A stretch of DNA of 64,000 nucleotides from an uncultured Eubacteriales bacterium (GTDB lineage: Bacteria; Bacillota; Clostridia; Oscillospirales; CAG-272), in the NCBI GenBank assembly GCA_949747515.1, contig CATKFO010000051.1, positions 1 through 64,000 of the forward strand. The letters run 5' to 3'. The translations under genes were made by a program, and so were the position numbers. The notes beneath the pieces were generated by a model. That model saw nothing but the letters and a program-made list of their open reading frames with translations. It did no database searches and had not been told where the DNA came from. Shown one piece after another: positions 6,575 to 16,669 of the stretch. The stretch's first letter is position 1; each line of letters begins with the position of its first letter.

Positions 6575-9205
6575 TTATAACTTTTCCTTAACTGCTTTCA
6601 GCGCGTTCTCAATTCCTATCTTTTTCTCAGCGTACTTCGCGAGCTTAGCCTTTTCTCCCTCGACTACAGCCGCGGGAGCGCGAGACGTAAAGCCTTCGTT
6701 TGAAAGTTTACTTTCGGCGCGGGCTATTTCACTGTTTACGGCCGCGAGCTCTTTTTCCAAACGGGCGGCTTCGGCTGAGAAGTCAACCATATCTGCAAGA
6801 GGAATATATATTGACGCGCAGTCCGTAACTATCTGAACAGCTCCGTCGTCGTCGCATTCGTCGGCTATCGTAAAGCTTGAAGCCGACGCGAGTCTCTCAA
6901 AGAAAATTCCGCTTCCTTCAAATGATTTCGGATATTTTGTCACGACGGTAACCGCGGCTTTTCTGGAAGGAACTACTCCCATTTCAGCTCTGCGCGCTCT
7001 TATCGCCTTCACTGCGGTAATAACTCTCTCGAATGCTTCGGCTTCAGCTCCGAACGAAGGAAGCGAGTCTGCTTCGGGATATCTCTTTATCATTATGCTT
7101 CCGTTTTCGCCGGGGAGTCCAGAAAATATTTCTTCTGTTATAAACGGCATAAACGGATGAAGAAGCTTCAGCGTTTCGCGAAGGATATATCCAAGCGTCG
7201 ACTGAGCGTCACGCGAGCGTTCCGAGTCTTTCATTGCTACGGACGGCTTAGTCAGCTCGATATACCAATCGCAGTAAACGTCCCAGATAAAGTCGTATAT
7301 TGCTGAAAGAGCCACTCCGATTTCGTAATTGTCTAGGTTTGAGTTTACAGTGGAGACTGTTCTGCGGAACTTTTCCAGGGCCCATTTATCCTCTGGAGCC
7401 AGTCTCTCCTCAGGAGGCAGCTTAATCTCTTCTATCTCCATATTCATCATTACGAAGCGCGCGGCGTTCCAAAGCTTATTGGCGAAATTGCGCGCCGCCT
7501 CGATTTTCTCGTCGGAGAAGCGCATATCGTTTCCCGGACTGTTTCCTGTTGCGAGCGCGAAGCGAAGCGCGTCCGCGCCGTATTTTGAGATAATCTCCAA
7601 AGGATCGATACCGTTGCCGAGCGATTTGGACATTTTACGCCCCTGAGCGTCTCTCACAAGACCGTGAATAAGAACGGTGTCGAAAGGAATATTTCCCGTA
7701 TACTCGAGCGAGGAGAAAATCATTCGGGATACCCAGAAAGTAATTATATCGTACCCTGTGACAAGCGTGTTCGTGGGGAAGAAATGCTTCAAATCCTCAG
7801 TCTCTTTGGGCCATCCGAGCGTGGAAAACGGCCAAAGAGCGGACGAGAACCAAGTGTCGAGCGTATCCGGATCCTGCCTGACGGCTCCCCCGCACTTAGG
7901 ACAGCGTTCGGGCGATTCCCCCGCGACTATAGTCGCGCCGCAGTCGTCGCAGTAATACGCCGGAATACGGTGCCCCCACCATAACTGACGGGAAATACAC
8001 CAATCTCGTATATTTTCCATCCAGTGGAAGTAATTCTTTTCAAATCTTTCGGGTACAAAGCGAATACGACCGTCTTTTACGGCTTCTATAGCCGGGCCTG
8101 CCAGAGGTTCCATCTTTACAAACCACTGGAGAGAAGCGCGCGGCTCGACGGTAGTTCCGCACCGGTAGCATGTCCCTACGTTGTGAGCGTGGTCCTCTAC
8201 CTTTATAAGATAGCCCTCCGCTTCAAGGTCTGCGACGATAGCGCGGCGAGCCTCGTACCGATCCATACCCGCGTATTTCGGATAATCTTCCGTAATCTGC
8301 GCTTCTGGAGTCATAACGTTAATAAGCGGAAGGTCGTGACGACGTCCTACCTCGAAGTCGTTGGGGTCGTGAGCCGGCGTAATCTTTACGGCGCCTGTTC
8401 CGAAATCGCTTTCTACGTAATCGTCGGCAATAATCGGGATACGTCTTCCTACGAGAGGGAGAATCAACGTTTTTCCTACCAGATCGGCATATCTCTCGTC
8501 CTTGGGGTTTACCGCTACCGCAACGTCTCCAAGAAGCGTTTCGGGACGTGTCGTGGCAAGTTCGATATATCCGGAGCCGTCCTCAAGAGGATAACGAATG
8601 TGCCAGAAATGTCCGGCCTGATCTTCGTATTCCACCTCTGCGTCGGAAATTGAAGTGAGACAGTGGGGACACCAGTTTATTATGCGCTCTCCTCTATAGA
8701 TAAGACCTTTTTCATACAGGCGGATAAATACGTTTTTAACAGCTTCGGAGCAGCCCTCGTCAAGAGTAAAGCGTTCGCGGCTCCAGTCGCAGGAGGATCC
8801 CATTTTTTTCAGCTGTTCGATTATGCGTCCTCCATATTTACGCCTCCACTCCCATGCTCTTTCAAGAAAGCCTTCTCTTCCGACATCCTCTTTTGAAACT
8901 CCTTCTTTTCTCATCGCTTCGACTATCTTTGCTTCCGTAGCTATAGAAGCGTGATCCGTTCCGGGAACCCATAGAGTATCGAAGCCCTTCATCCGTTTAT
9001 AACGTATAAGAATATCCTGAAGGGTATTATCAAGCGCGTGACCCATGTGAAGCTGGCCGGTAATATTCGGAGGCGGGATTACAATAGTATATGCGTTCTT
9101 TTTATTGTCGCATAGAGGCTTAAATAAGCCTTCTTCGCACCAGGAAGAGTATATACGCTCTTCAAAGTCCGAGGGATCGTAGGTTTTGGCAAGTTCTCGT
9201 TTCAT
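6575..9205 (-). CDS. valS: Valyl-tRNA synthetase
   Basis: An 876-residue class I synthetase of normal length that charges tRNA-Val. The HIGH signature appears as HMGH in PPNITGQLHMGHALD near residue 50, KMSKS occurs in GRKMSKSLGNGIDP, zinc-type Cys pairs occur in the CYRCG and CPKCG segments, and a C-terminal coiled coil is rich in Ala, Glu and Lys as in other ValRS. ATG 9205 (MKRELAKTYDP) is the start, with AAAGGA 7 bases upstream; the frame is open for 47 more codons, but those overlap the T-box terminator. It is controlled by the T-box leader just upstream. Confidence 0.98.
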   Translation of the reverse strand: MKRELAKTYDPSDFEERIYSSWCEEGLFKPLCDNKKNAYTIVIPPPNITGQLHMGHALDNTLQDILIRYKRMKGFDTLWVPGTDHASIATEAKIVEAMRKEGVSKEDVGREGFLERAWEWRRKYGGRIIEQLKKMGSSCDWSRERFTLDEGCSEAVKNVFIRLYEKGLIYRGERIINWCPHCLTSISDAEVEYEDQAGHFWHIRYPLEDGSGYIELATTRPETLLGDVAVAVNPKDERYADLVGKTLILPLVGRRIPIIADDYVESDFGTGAVKITPAHDPNDFEVGRRHDLPLINVMTPEAQITEDYPKYAGMDRYEARRAIVADLEAEGYLIKVEDHAHNVGTCYRCGTTVEPRASLQWFVKMEPLAGPAIEAVKDGRIRFVPERFEKNYFHWMENIRDWCISRQLWWGHRIPAYYCDDCGATIVAGESPERCPKCGGAVRQDPDTLDTWFSSALWPFSTLGWPKETEDLKHFFPTNTLVTGYDIITFWVSRMIFSSLEYTGNIPFDTVLIHGLVRDAQGRKMSKSLGNGIDPLEIISKYGADALRFALATGNSPGNDMRFSDEKIEAARNFANKLWNAARFVMMNMEIEEIKLPPEERLAPEDKWALEKFRRTVSTVNSNLDNYEIGVALSAIYDFIWDVYCDWYIELTKPSVAMKDSERSRDAQSTLGYILRETLKLLHPFMPFITEEIFSGLPGENGSIMIKRYPEADSLPSFGAEAEAFERVITAVKAIRARRAEMGVVPSRKAAVTVVTKYPKSFEGSGIFFERLASASSFTIADECDDDGAVQIVTDCASIYIPLADMVDFSAEAARLEKELAAVNSEIARAESKLSNEGFTSRAPAAVVEGEKAKLAKYAEKKIGIENALKAVKEKL

Positions 9206-9261
9206 GACGCAATCCTTTCGGTAGGTTATGTGATAAAAATATTTATTTTGTATGGAAAATA

Positions 9262-9560
9262 AAAAAGGCCCCGATATAATATCAGGACGCAAAATTACGC
9301 GGTACCACCCGACTTCATACGCGCGATCAGCGCGGACGCGGCTCAAGCTCCGAACGTATCTTTTTGAGTTTGCGCGCTTAATTACGCAAACATTATTCGA
9401 AGCGTCTCCTTAACGCGGAGCGCGGCGGGGGTTACTATTTATTCGCCTCCGCGGCTCGGGAACGACTTCGGCGCCGCTGCCCTCGCGACGCTCGCACCTT
9501 TCCGCCGCTCTCTTTGAGGGAGACATACCGCTTACTACTTTCCTTCACAGCCTGTATTGA
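9262..9560 (-). promoter_or_regulatory. T-box leader of valS
   Basis: The minus strand carries the conserved T-box element GGGTGGTACCGCG (complement of 9298-9310). It is followed by a terminator hairpin, GTCCTGAT pairing with ATCGGGGC, and a run of six T (complement of 9265-9270). The upstream Stem I region contains AGTAGTAA and an AGAGAG/GGTG apical pair typical of T-boxes. A GTC triplet (complement of 9464-9466) lies in a GAAGTCG context and may be the Val specifier; that is tentative. Uncharged tRNA-Val would stabilise the antiterminator and switch valS on. Confidence 0.92.
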
Positions 9561-9593
9561 TAAGATAATACAATACTATCTCATACGCCAAAA

Positions 9594-9612
9594 CCCCGGC
9601 AAAGCCGGGGCC
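9594..9612 (-). terminator. Terminator of tRNA-Ser(UGA)
   Basis: A perfect CCCCGGC (9594-9600) / GCCGGGG (9604-9610) hairpin with a 3-base loop, followed leftward by TTTT. It sits between the tRNA and the valS leader. Confidence 0.7.
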
Positions 9613-9651
9613 TCCTAAAGACGACAATATAAAAAATATCGTCTGATTTCA

Positions 9652-9736
9652 CGCAGGGAGTGGGATTCGAACCCACGTGGCTTTGGGCCAAACGGTTTTC
9701 AAGACCGCCTCGTTATGACCGCTTCGATATCCCTGC
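9652..9736 (-). tRNA. tRNA-Ser (UGA)
   Basis: An 85-base class II tRNA: acceptor GCAGGGA/TCCCTGC, anticodon loop CTTGAAA (anticodon TGA), a long variable arm (GGCCCAAAGCC) and a GTTCGAAT T-loop. CCA is not encoded. Confidence 0.95.
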
Positions 9737-9752
9737 AAATTATACCTTTTTA

Positions 9753-9781
9753 ATTATACATTATAACGCCTGTTTTGTCAA
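9753..9781 (-). promoter_or_regulatory. Promoter of tRNA-Ser(UGA)
   Basis: Minus strand TTGACA (complement of 9776-9781), 17 bases, TATAAT (complement of 9753-9758): a consensus promoter 16 bases before the tRNA 5' end. Confidence 0.85.
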
Positions 9782-10106
9782 TACAAATATTAAATTTTCA
9801 TATTATGGAAAGCGAAATATATAATGACGACGCATTTTAAATACACTTTCTAAAGAGAGTAATTATATAGGTTTATTATAATTCTTCCACGCAGCTATAA
9901 AAACTCTATGCAAATTCGCCTCTTAATCTGTACACTTCAAAACAAAAACTTTTGATTTAAGAGACGACTATCGTCTTTATCTGCTTACGTGCTTATAATA
10001 TACTAAAATTACTGCTAAATGTCCGCAGTCCGTATCAGTAAATTAATGATCTATCCTCCGCTTTAGGAAGATTTCTCCTTAAATAAACTTTACCTATCTC
10101 ATTTTA
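9782..10106. other. AT-rich intergenic stretch
   Basis: 325 bases between the tRNA-Ser promoter and the pyrE remnant. I see no ribosome-binding-site-led frame, RNA gene or strong inverted repeat here. Confidence 0.6.
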
Positions 10107-10710
10107 TTAAATATTTTTGCATCCATATTTAAGTCTATATTCTGCAATACTACGAAATATTTCGTCCTTATCTGCATTTGCCAAGTCGTTTTCCTTAATA
10201 TAATCTACTATATCATCCAAATTAACGATTGAAATAACCGGAAATCCATATTTCTGCTCTATTTCATTTATTGCAGACGTATTGCCGCTTCCTTTTTCCA
10301 TTCGATCAACCATTATAATCGCCGCCTTTATCTTTACGTTTTTCAGCTGACTTAGCAAATATACGCTATCACGAATAGCCGTGCCGGCCGTAACTACATC
10401 TTCGACGATTACAATTTCATCTCCGTCTTTCGGTTCTGCTCCAACAAAGATCCCTTTTTCACCATGATCTTTTTCTTCCTTTCTATTAAAAAAGAAAGGA
10501 ACGTCAATACCATGAGCGGAAAGAGCTATAGAAGTCGAAACAGCGATAGATATGCCTTTATATGCAGGACCATACAGTATGGTATGGCTTTGTTCCAATA
10601 AGCTCAATATAACGCTCCGCGTAATATCTTCCAAGTTCAGCAATTTTACTTCCCGTCTTAATATTACCTGCATTTAGAAAATACGGTAAGTCCCGTCCGC
10701 TTTTTACGGC
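10107..10710 (-). pseudogene. pyrE: Orotate phosphoribosyltransferase, frameshifted and 5'-damaged
   Basis: Two minus-strand frames together make one PyrE. Upstream: VKSGRDLPYFLNAG, then ELGRYYAERYIEL (complement of about 10590-10710). Downstream, in another frame: HTILYGPAYKGISIAV, FNRKEEKDHGEKG, IVEDVVTAGTAIRDS, then a normal C-terminus ending at 10107. The switch lies near 10570-10600 and needs a one-base change. The PRPP-binding motif VEDVVTAGTA is intact. About 25 N-terminal residues expected before KSGR are not convincingly present: the frame continues to an ATG at 10764, but it is antisense to the Nudix gene and has no ribosome binding site. Either a decayed gene or a sequence/assembly error. 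Confidence 0.75.
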
Positions 10711-10783
10711 AAGGGGGAAATCAATACGTCCCGGAGGGAATCGTCTGGTCGTACACGCCTGCATATTTAACTCTGATGGAGAA

Positions 10784-11179
10784 GTGCTGATACAGCAGAG
10801 ACAACCTTTTAAGGACGGATGGCCGAACAAATGGGACGTTACCGTAGGCGGAAGCGCAATAGCGGGAGACGACAGCGGCGCGGCTATCGAACGGGAGCTG
10901 TTTGAAGAGCTCGGACTAAAAATAAATCTGAAAAACCGACGGCCGCACCTCACGGTCAACTTCAACGGCGGATTCGACGATATATATCTGATAAATGAGG
11001 ACGTAGACATAAGCGCTCTGAAGCTTCAGCACGAAGAGGTTCAGGCGGTAAGGCGGGCAAGCAGGGAAGAGATTTTCCGTATGATAGACTGCGGAGAGTT
11101 CATTCCATATTATAAAAGCCTCGTCGATTACTTTTTTGAGGCCAAAAACGGATTCGGCTGTCACAACGAAAAAGAATAA
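10784..11179 (+). CDS. Nudix hydrolase, probably lacking its true N-terminus
   Basis: A Nudix-fold protein of the isopentenyl-diphosphate-isomerase-like/YfcD type. The Nudix box runs G-SAIAG-D...RELFEELGL, with Asp where the first Glu usually stands. GTG 10784 is the first permitted start, but it falls inside the first beta strand. The frame above it stays open to a TAA at 10622 and continues the homology (RLVVHACIFNSDGE, preceded by TARGKSIRPGG) without any ATG, GTG or TTG. So the start seems lost or misassembled where this gene runs head-to-head into pyrE. If expressed, it would hydrolyse a nucleoside-diphosphate-linked substrate. Confidence 0.7.
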   Translation: MLIQQRQPFKDGWPNKWDVTVGGSAIAGDDSGAAIERELFEELGLKINLKNRRPHLTVNFNGGFDDIYLINEDVDISALKLQHEEVQAVRRASREEIFRMIDCGEFIPYYKSLVDYFFEAKNGFGCHNEKE

Positions 11180-11194
11180 AAATATAAAAAACGG

Positions 11195-11234
11195 CCTCGT
11201 CCCTTTCTATTTCCAAAAGCAAGAAAGGACGAGG
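11195..11234 (-). terminator. Bidirectional terminator between Nudix and NYN genes
   Basis: CCTCGTCC (11195-11202) with TTTCT pairs with AGAAAGGACGAGG (11222-11234). Leftward it is followed by a T-run (complement of 11186-11190), so it ends the NYN gene; rightward the T-tract is weaker. Confidence 0.85.
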
Positions 11235-11239
11235 ATATT

Positions 11240-12631
11240 TTATCTGTTTTTAAAGTCTATCAAAACGGTTCCGTCGTCGTCTATAGTAAGGCTCATTTGC
11301 TTTATGTATTTATCGTAGAACTGCTGCCTCTCGGCGTGAGACATCTCTATTCGCGTATTTCTCAGAGCGGCGCCAAACATATCGTACGCGTTAAGGTGAA
11401 CCGCATCGTCGATATAACGCTTCATCTCTCCGAAAAGCGCGCTGCGCTTTATATCGTCGCTGTTTCCGGAATAAAAATCGTCCAAATAGCAATAGAAAAT
11501 TCCGGAACTCTCAAGAGCGGACTTCATATCCGGTCCGCATTTTTCGCGCTCTATCATCATAAGGAACTTAACGTCGGGCAGCGAAGTAATTAAGGCCCAG
11601 TAATCGGAGTCGCTGGACACTATAACTATAGAATCAACGTTGTTCTGATAATGCTCCTTGCAAGCTCTCGCAGCCAGCTGCATATCGACCAAGGACTTGT
11701 CCTGCTTCAGCCGCTCGATCATGTTGCGCTCTACGGGAATATTAGTATACGCCTCAAGAATCTTCCATGCGGTAGCCGTGTGAACGTCGTCGAATAGTAT
11801 GATCGACGAAATTTTACGCATAATTTCAAAGTCGAGATTACGAAGCGTAGCGCACAGTTTGTACGGATCCGAATTTTCGCAGTCCACGACCAATACCGTT
11901 TTCTCGCTTGCGTTGATAAAGTCGTAAATATTGTTTTTTATATAATCGCCGGCGTCTGAAACTCTGCTGTATTCTGTAAAATAATCGCCGTGCCAACGGT
12001 ACAGCAGGGTCACGAACTTTTTATCATTATATAGTATGTTGCCTTCGTCGGACGGAGTCCAATTTATATAAGTCTGATACGGATACGACATTCTGTGACC
12101 GTAATACAGCTCGGCCGCGGCCTTCGTTCCCTGCTCAGTCAATCCGTTAGGCATAATAAATAATTCTTTAACGTACTCCCAATTTATCCAAATGGGAAAA
12201 ATATTTTTACAATTGTTGATACGATCCGATATGAGTCTGTTTAATTCAATTATATGCTGATACAGCTTAGAGCTGGATTTTTTTATAAAATTTACTCCGT
12301 CCTCGGATAGCTGGTCTAGATTTTCCCGAGGTATATACTCCGGCATATTAGCGAGCCCTCTGAAATCCATACGCATCGCGTCGTTAATCTTTTTAAAGTT
12401 ACGTTCAATAGACGTTCTCATAATACAAAGATTTCGTATAATACGGGCGTTTTTGTTCGTTTCAAGCAGTTTGTACGTCTCCATTTTAGGAGCTTCATGC
12501 TCTTTTTCAAAAATTCGCTTCGGAACTCCGATAAGATACGCAAGCTTTGACACTAATTCATACGTGCTGTTTTTATAGACGGTCCGTTCTTCTTCACGCC
12601 CGAAATCAACGTCTATAGCTTCGTTATTCAA
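11240..12631 (-). CDS. NYN-domain (PIN-like) putative ribonuclease
   Basis: A 463-residue protein whose C-terminal part, about residues 240-380, is a NYN domain: VLVVDCENSDPYKL (first Asp), SSIILFDD, KSLVDMQLA and SIVIVSSDSDYWALI supply the Asp residues that bind metal in this PIN-like nuclease fold. The N-terminal 230 residues are helical and unrecognised. Family members cut or process RNA, but no target is known here. TTG 12631 is the start, with GGGAG 7 bases upstream. It is monocistronic, ending at the terminator at 11195-11234. Confidence 0.8.
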   Translation of the reverse strand: MNNEAIDVDFGREEERTVYKNSTYELVSKLAYLIGVPKRIFEKEHEAPKMETYKLLETNKNARIIRNLCIMRTSIERNFKKINDAMRMDFRGLANMPEYIPRENLDQLSEDGVNFIKKSSSKLYQHIIELNRLISDRINNCKNIFPIWINWEYVKELFIMPNGLTEQGTKAAAELYYGHRMSYPYQTYINWTPSDEGNILYNDKKFVTLLYRWHGDYFTEYSRVSDAGDYIKNNIYDFINASEKTVLVVDCENSDPYKLCATLRNLDFEIMRKISSIILFDDVHTATAWKILEAYTNIPVERNMIERLKQDKSLVDMQLAARACKEHYQNNVDSIVIVSSDSDYWALITSLPDVKFLMMIEREKCGPDMKSALESSGIFYCYLDDFYSGNSDDIKRSALFGEMKRYIDDAVHLNAYDMFGAALRNTRIEMSHAERQQFYDKYIKQMSLTIDDDGTVLIDFKNR

Positions 12632-13059
12632 AATAAATCTCCCTTCAGCCGAGCAAGCGGCATAAATTAAACTTTAGTAAAAATTTTATAGTCTGCTCCG
12701 TAATAAATATGCGAAAGTAAATAACCTCGGCAAAACTCTTTTTGATGAAAATCCTTCAGCTCGTGTTTTTGTTCCCGCACCGTCTTAAAGCTTATGTAAA
12801 CTCGGGATTTTAATACAATTATTGTTATTTTATCGACAAGACAAGCTTTGCATAGCGGTGGATTATATTATAACTTTAACAAAATAAAAAAACAATTGTT
12901 TTTTGACGATTTTACCGGATGTTAGAAATAGTCTCAAAATCAACGAATATTTTCGCGCAATTACAAATGAAACCGAGATCTGCGTTAGACAACCGTAATT
13001 TTATACCGCTGTTCCGCAGATTCCGGTTTCACCCGAACGCGTCGTAATTATCACTTTAT
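12632..13059. other. Intergenic region between NYN and YyaL-like genes
   Basis: 428 AT-rich bases. The only structure seen is a short palindrome (AAAAAACAATTGTTTTTT, about 12887-12904). It presumably holds the NYN promoter, but no clear -35/-10 pair stands out. Confidence 0.5.
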
Positions 13060-15057
13060 TTATGATAGACGAAGCATATTAAAATCGTTTTGAGGCGTGC
13101 GGCAGGCGCCGCCTTCGCACAGATACCATAATAAGTCTTCAGACGCCCTATAAGAATCCGTAAACGGCGCGACTGAAGACATTGTTTTTTCATTTTTATC
13201 AGATTTAAAAACAACGCTTATATTCCGAGCCGGACAATTCCTAAAATATGATAATATTTCGCTCGGAAATCTGTTTCCAACGCAAATAAGCTCCTTATGC
13301 GGATATATCGACTTCGCCATTGCAGTTAATGAAAAACAATGCGCCGCCGGATAATTTTTAATTTCTCCCGCCATAAACGCATGTTGTCGGTCCGCCGCTT
13401 CCCGAAACAGCGACTCTCCCGTAAGATACGCTAGTTCCGCAAGGACTTCTTCAATAACGGAGTTTCCTGACGGAACGGCGCCGTCGTAGGTTTCTTTAGG
13501 ACGTGAAATAAGTCGTTCCGAATCATGCGCGGTCAAATAATATCCGCCGTTTTCCTTATCTTCAAATAAATCTATCGCCTGCTTAGCCCTTAGCGCCGCT
13601 TCTTGCAAATAGATTGTTTCAAACGTAGATCGATACAGCTCGATCGAAGCAAGCGCGTATACCGCGTAATCGTCGAGCTGGCCCGCGTAAGCAGCCTCTC
13701 CGCTACGGAAACAATGAAACAGACGATTATTCGAATCCGTCGTTTTTTCGCGGATAAAATTCCACGCCCTTACCGCCGCGCTCAAATAGCGAGGCTCGTC
13801 TAAAATTACGCCGGCTTGTGATAGAGACGCGATCGTCCATGAATTCCACGAAAGCAAAATCTTGTAGTCGAGATGAAGCCTCTCTCTTGATTTCCTATAT
13901 TCGTAAATTCTTTGTAACCGAGGATCGTTGTAATTCCACGGCTCGTTTGTTTGACCGATGCGGTTGGGCACGCTTTTTCCTTCAAAATTTCCGCGTTCAG
14001 TAACGTTATATAACCGGCAAAATTCAAGTCCGTCCTTTTCACCGAGAATCCGAAGTATCTCATCCACTGTAAAAACATAATACTTGCCCTCGGCTCCATC
14101 GCTGTCGGCGTCCTGCCCGCAGTAGAATCCGCCGCTCGAATCGGCTAGCTCGTTCAGAATATAATCGGCCGTTCTTCGCGCAATATCGGAATAGAATGAA
14201 TTTTTTGTAATTTGATACGCCTCAAGATACGCCGATATCAGCAAAGCGTTGTCGTAGAGCATTTTTTCAAAATGAGGAATAAGCCATTGCTCATCCGTAG
14301 AATAACGAGCGAAGCCTCCTCCAATGTGGTCGAAAATTCCACCGCAAGCCATTGCCTTTAGCGTATACTCGGCCATTTGCAAAGCCTCGTCAACGCCTTC
14401 GTTTTCATACGTACGCGTCAAAAAAATTAAATTATGCGGAGTGGGAAACTTGGGCGCGGAGCCAAATCCGCCCCACTTTGAATCAAACGTTTCTGAAAGA
14501 AGTTTGAATCCTTTGAGCAAAAGGGCCCTGTCGGCTTTCTCTTCTCCTATACTAGAAGAAGGCTTCCTATTTAATACCTCTGTAATTTTTTCGCTTGATT
14601 CTAAAAGCTTTTCTCTCTCCTCGCTCCAAAGATACGATATTTGTATTAGCAGTTCTCTGAGTCCCTGCCTGCCGTACGAACTGTTTTTCGGGAAATATGC
14701 GCCGGCGAAAAACGGCTTCTGTTTGGGGGTCATAAAAACAGTCAACGGCCATCCGCCCGCGCCTGTCAGAGCCTGGCAAACCGTCATATATACAGCGTCG
14801 ACGTCGGGCCGCTCTTCTCTGTCCACTTTAATACATACGTAATCGTTAAGCAGCGCCGCGATTTCCGGATCTTCAAACGATTCGCGCGCCATAACGTGAC
14901 ACCAGTGACATGTTGAATATCCTATGCTCAAAAAAACGGCCTTGTCTTCACGTTCGGCCGTCTTAAACGCTTCTTCGCACCATGGATACCAATCGACCGG
15001 ATTATCTTTATGCTGCAGCAGATACGGCGATTTTTCATTTTTCAATCTGTTCGACAT
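13060..15057 (-). CDS. Thioredoxin-domain protein of the YyaL/DUF255 (SSP411) family
   Basis: A 665-residue cytoplasmic protein. The N-terminal thioredoxin-like domain carries [10 protein letters not shown] (CxxC near residue 54) and the family signatures [26 protein letters not shown] and GGWPLTVF. The remainder is an (alpha/alpha)6-barrel-like region with [20 protein letters not shown] and KILLSWNSW, the usual DUF255 layout, and the length is normal for the family. The function of bacterial members is not established. ATG 15057 is preferred, with GAGGT 7 bases upstream, over an extension of 36 codons. Confidence 0.9.
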   Translation of the reverse strand: MSNRLKNEKSPYLLQHKDNPVDWYPWCEEAFKTAEREDKAVFLSIGYSTCHWCHVMARESFEDPEIAALLNDYVCIKVDREERPDVDAVYMTVCQALTGAGGWPLTVFMTPKQKPFFAGAYFPKNSSYGRQGLRELLIQISYLWSEEREKLLESSEKITEVLNRKPSSSIGEEKADRALLLKGFKLLSETFDSKWGGFGSAPKFPTPHNLIFLTRTYENEGVDEALQMAEYTLKAMACGGIFDHIGGGFARYSTDEQWLIPHFEKMLYDNALLISAYLEAYQITKNSFYSDIARRTADYILNELADSSGGFYCGQDADSDGAEGKYYVFTVDEILRILGEKDGLEFCRLYNVTERGNFEGKSVPNRIGQTNEPWNYNDPRLQRIYEYRKSRERLHLDYKILLSWNSWTIASLSQAGVILDEPRYLSAAVRAWNFIREKTTDSNNRLFHCFRSGEAAYAGQLDDYAVYALASIELYRSTFETIYLQEAALRAKQAIDLFEDKENGGYYLTAHDSERLISRPKETYDGAVPSGNSVIEEVLAELAYLTGESLFREAADRQHAFMAGEIKNYPAAHCFSLTAMAKSIYPHKELICVGNRFPSEILSYFRNCPARNISVVFKSDKNEKTMSSVAPFTDSYRASEDLLWYLCEGGACRTPQNDFNMLRLS

Positions 15058-15239
15058 TTCGATACCTCGCTCCACCTTTCTATACGAGATATTATGTCCA
15101 AAAGAACAAGCGATATTTCGTATGGAACGAATAAAAGAGATAAAGGACGGCCGCGCCTCGGTCAAACCGTAATCTCACGCTTATCTTTTCAAATTTTGTT
15201 TTTAAAGATATACGCGCCGAAATTCTATATATATAAATT

Positions 15240-15280
15240 AAACCGGCGGCGATCGACGTTACGTCTGTCGCAACCGGTTT
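15240..15280 (-). terminator. Hairpin after the lipoprotein gene
   Basis: AAACCGG (15240-15246) pairs with CCGGTTT (15274-15280), with an inner GCGA/TCGC stem. It starts 14 bases past the lipoprotein stop; the following T-tract is weak. Confidence 0.5.
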
Positions 15281-15293
15281 TATCCGAATAAAT

Positions 15294-15734
15294 TTATTCT
15301 TTAGTATATGTTAGCTCGTAATGCTCCCCGTCCGCAATAGCGGTAGAGTCCGCGCCCGTCATAAGATATTCTCCGTTCTTGCTTATAGCCCAATACGATT
15401 TGTCCTCGTCATAATCGGCGGTAAGCCCGTTTACAGAATTTATGTAAAGTCCGTACGGCCCGTTTTCGCCTTCGACCAATCCGGCCTCAACAAGAGCGTC
15501 GCCTAAGTTATCGGCTTCAGTGGCGATTTCAAAATCTTTTGATTCCCCTTTGTCGTCGACCACCGTCACCGTAATAGTAATTTTGTTATTTTCCTTCGCA
15601 GGTACGCTTTCAACAGCCCCGGAAGTCTTGACCTGCGTATCCGTATCCGTTCTTTTGTCTCCGCACGACGCAATGCAAAAAACACTCGCAGCCGCGATAA
15701 TGACGACAAGAACGATTTGAATTATCTTCTTCAT
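15294..15734 (-). CDS. DUF4430-domain lipoprotein
   Basis: A 146-residue exported lipoprotein. It has a Lys-rich start, a hydrophobic segment and a lipobox IASC with Cys at residue 24, a Thr/Ser-rich linker, then a DUF4430-type domain (TVVDDKGESKDFEI, LGDALVEAGLVEGENG, GEYLMTGADSTAI, GEHYELTY). This domain resembles the C-terminal part of transcobalamin-type ligand-binding proteins; here the ligand is unknown. A perfect AAGGAG site precedes the ATG. It is probably a separate unit ending at the hairpin at 15240-15280. Confidence 0.85.
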   Translation of the reverse strand: MKKIIQIVLVVIIAAASVFCIASCGDKRTDTDTQVKTSGAVESVPAKENNKITITVTVVDDKGESKDFEIATEADNLGDALVEAGLVEGENGPYGLYINSVNGLTADYDEDKSYWAISKNGEYLMTGADSTAIADGEHYELTYTKE

Positions 15735-16036
15735 GAAATAAATTCTCCTTGATTTAAATTATAGGAATTTTATCACAAAATTCGCCGAAAGTCAAATGTT
15801 TTCAACTATTTTTCACTCTATCCATTACGGTTTTTACGACCTTTTAGCGTCGTTATTTTAAGCCGGCTAACCGCTATGCCGATCCTATCGTCAAATCGAC
15901 GTGCGGGCCTTAAATAAAAAATAACGCGATAACTAATCTCTTCAATCAGACCTCGAAAATCAAAAAGATACGCGCAGAGCCTGCCAAGATTTCCAAATAA
16001 GCGAGCGTGGTCTCGGGCAATAATTGTCAATATATT
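15735..16036. other. Intergenic region upstream of the lipoprotein gene
   Basis: 302 bases. A 70-codon leftward frame opens from a TTG at 16030, but it has no ribosome binding site of note and no recognisable family, so it is not called. Confidence 0.4.
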
Positions 16037-16669
16037 TTATATATTTTCCGTTTCAGCTTCACAGCGTTTAACCATATCGTCGTCGATTAAAAAGCCGTCG
16101 AGTTTACCGTATCGGATTCTTTCATAAGCGTCCGTCAAATACAAATCGCGGTTCAGCGACGCTTTTATTTCGGACGGAGTCTCGGAAAGTCTTATTTCAT
16201 CGCCCTTTCGTCGCATTTTTAATATAAGCTTTATATATAGCGCTCGGATCTTCTCCGCGTTTGTCCGACATTTACTCAAATTTATTTTTTCCTTAGGCAT
16301 CGTTAAACGCGTCTTTTTTCCAGCGTTAAATGAAAAGATAAATTCACGTTCGTCTTTTCCTTTTACGATCCTTTTGCGGCGAGACTGGTATTCGTATATT
16401 TTTTTGAAAGCAGGGCGAAATATTTTGCGAAGCAGAGAGGATATAACGTTTAATGCGCTTTCGGCAGCTCCGCCCGCTTTCCTTTTTATAAGCAATGATA
16501 GCGCTCTGCCTAAAAGAATAGCCGACGCTATTTCAACGACTGCGAAAAAACGAGCCGCGCTTTCGGCGTTAGGCAAACTGGAAACATACGAGCGTATTAA
16601 TTCGAACGCTACTATAAGCGCCGCGTAGATTACGGCTTTTTTCTTCATTTTATTATGCTTTTTTCTCAT
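16037..16669 (-). CDS. Membrane protein with DUF4129-like C-terminal domain
   Basis: A 210-residue protein with two hydrophobic segments (about residues 11-30 and 42-61), a basic stretch near 85-105 and a soluble C-terminal part (EKIRALYIKLILKMRRKGDE, SETPSEIKASL, AYERIRYGKLD) that fits the DUF4129 pattern. DUF4129 domains often sit at the end of transglutaminase-like proteins coded next to MoxR and DUF58. Its ATG overlaps the DUF58 stop codon (ATGA), so the two are translationally coupled. It is the last gene of a three-gene leftward operon. Confidence 0.7.
   Translation of the reverse strand: MRKKHNKMKKKAVIYAALIVAFELIRSYVSSLPNAESAARFFAVVEIASAILLGRALSLLIKRKAGGAAESALNVISSLLRKIFRPAFKKIYEYQSRRKRIVKGKDEREFIFSFNAGKKTRLTMPKEKINLSKCRTNAEKIRALYIKLILKMRRKGDEIRLSETPSEIKASLNRDLYLTDAYERIRYGKLDGFLIDDDMVKRCEAETENI

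Noticed and set aside
15818..16030. 70-residue leftward frame from TTG 16030
   Set aside because: No ribosome binding site and no family resemblance; likely chance openness.
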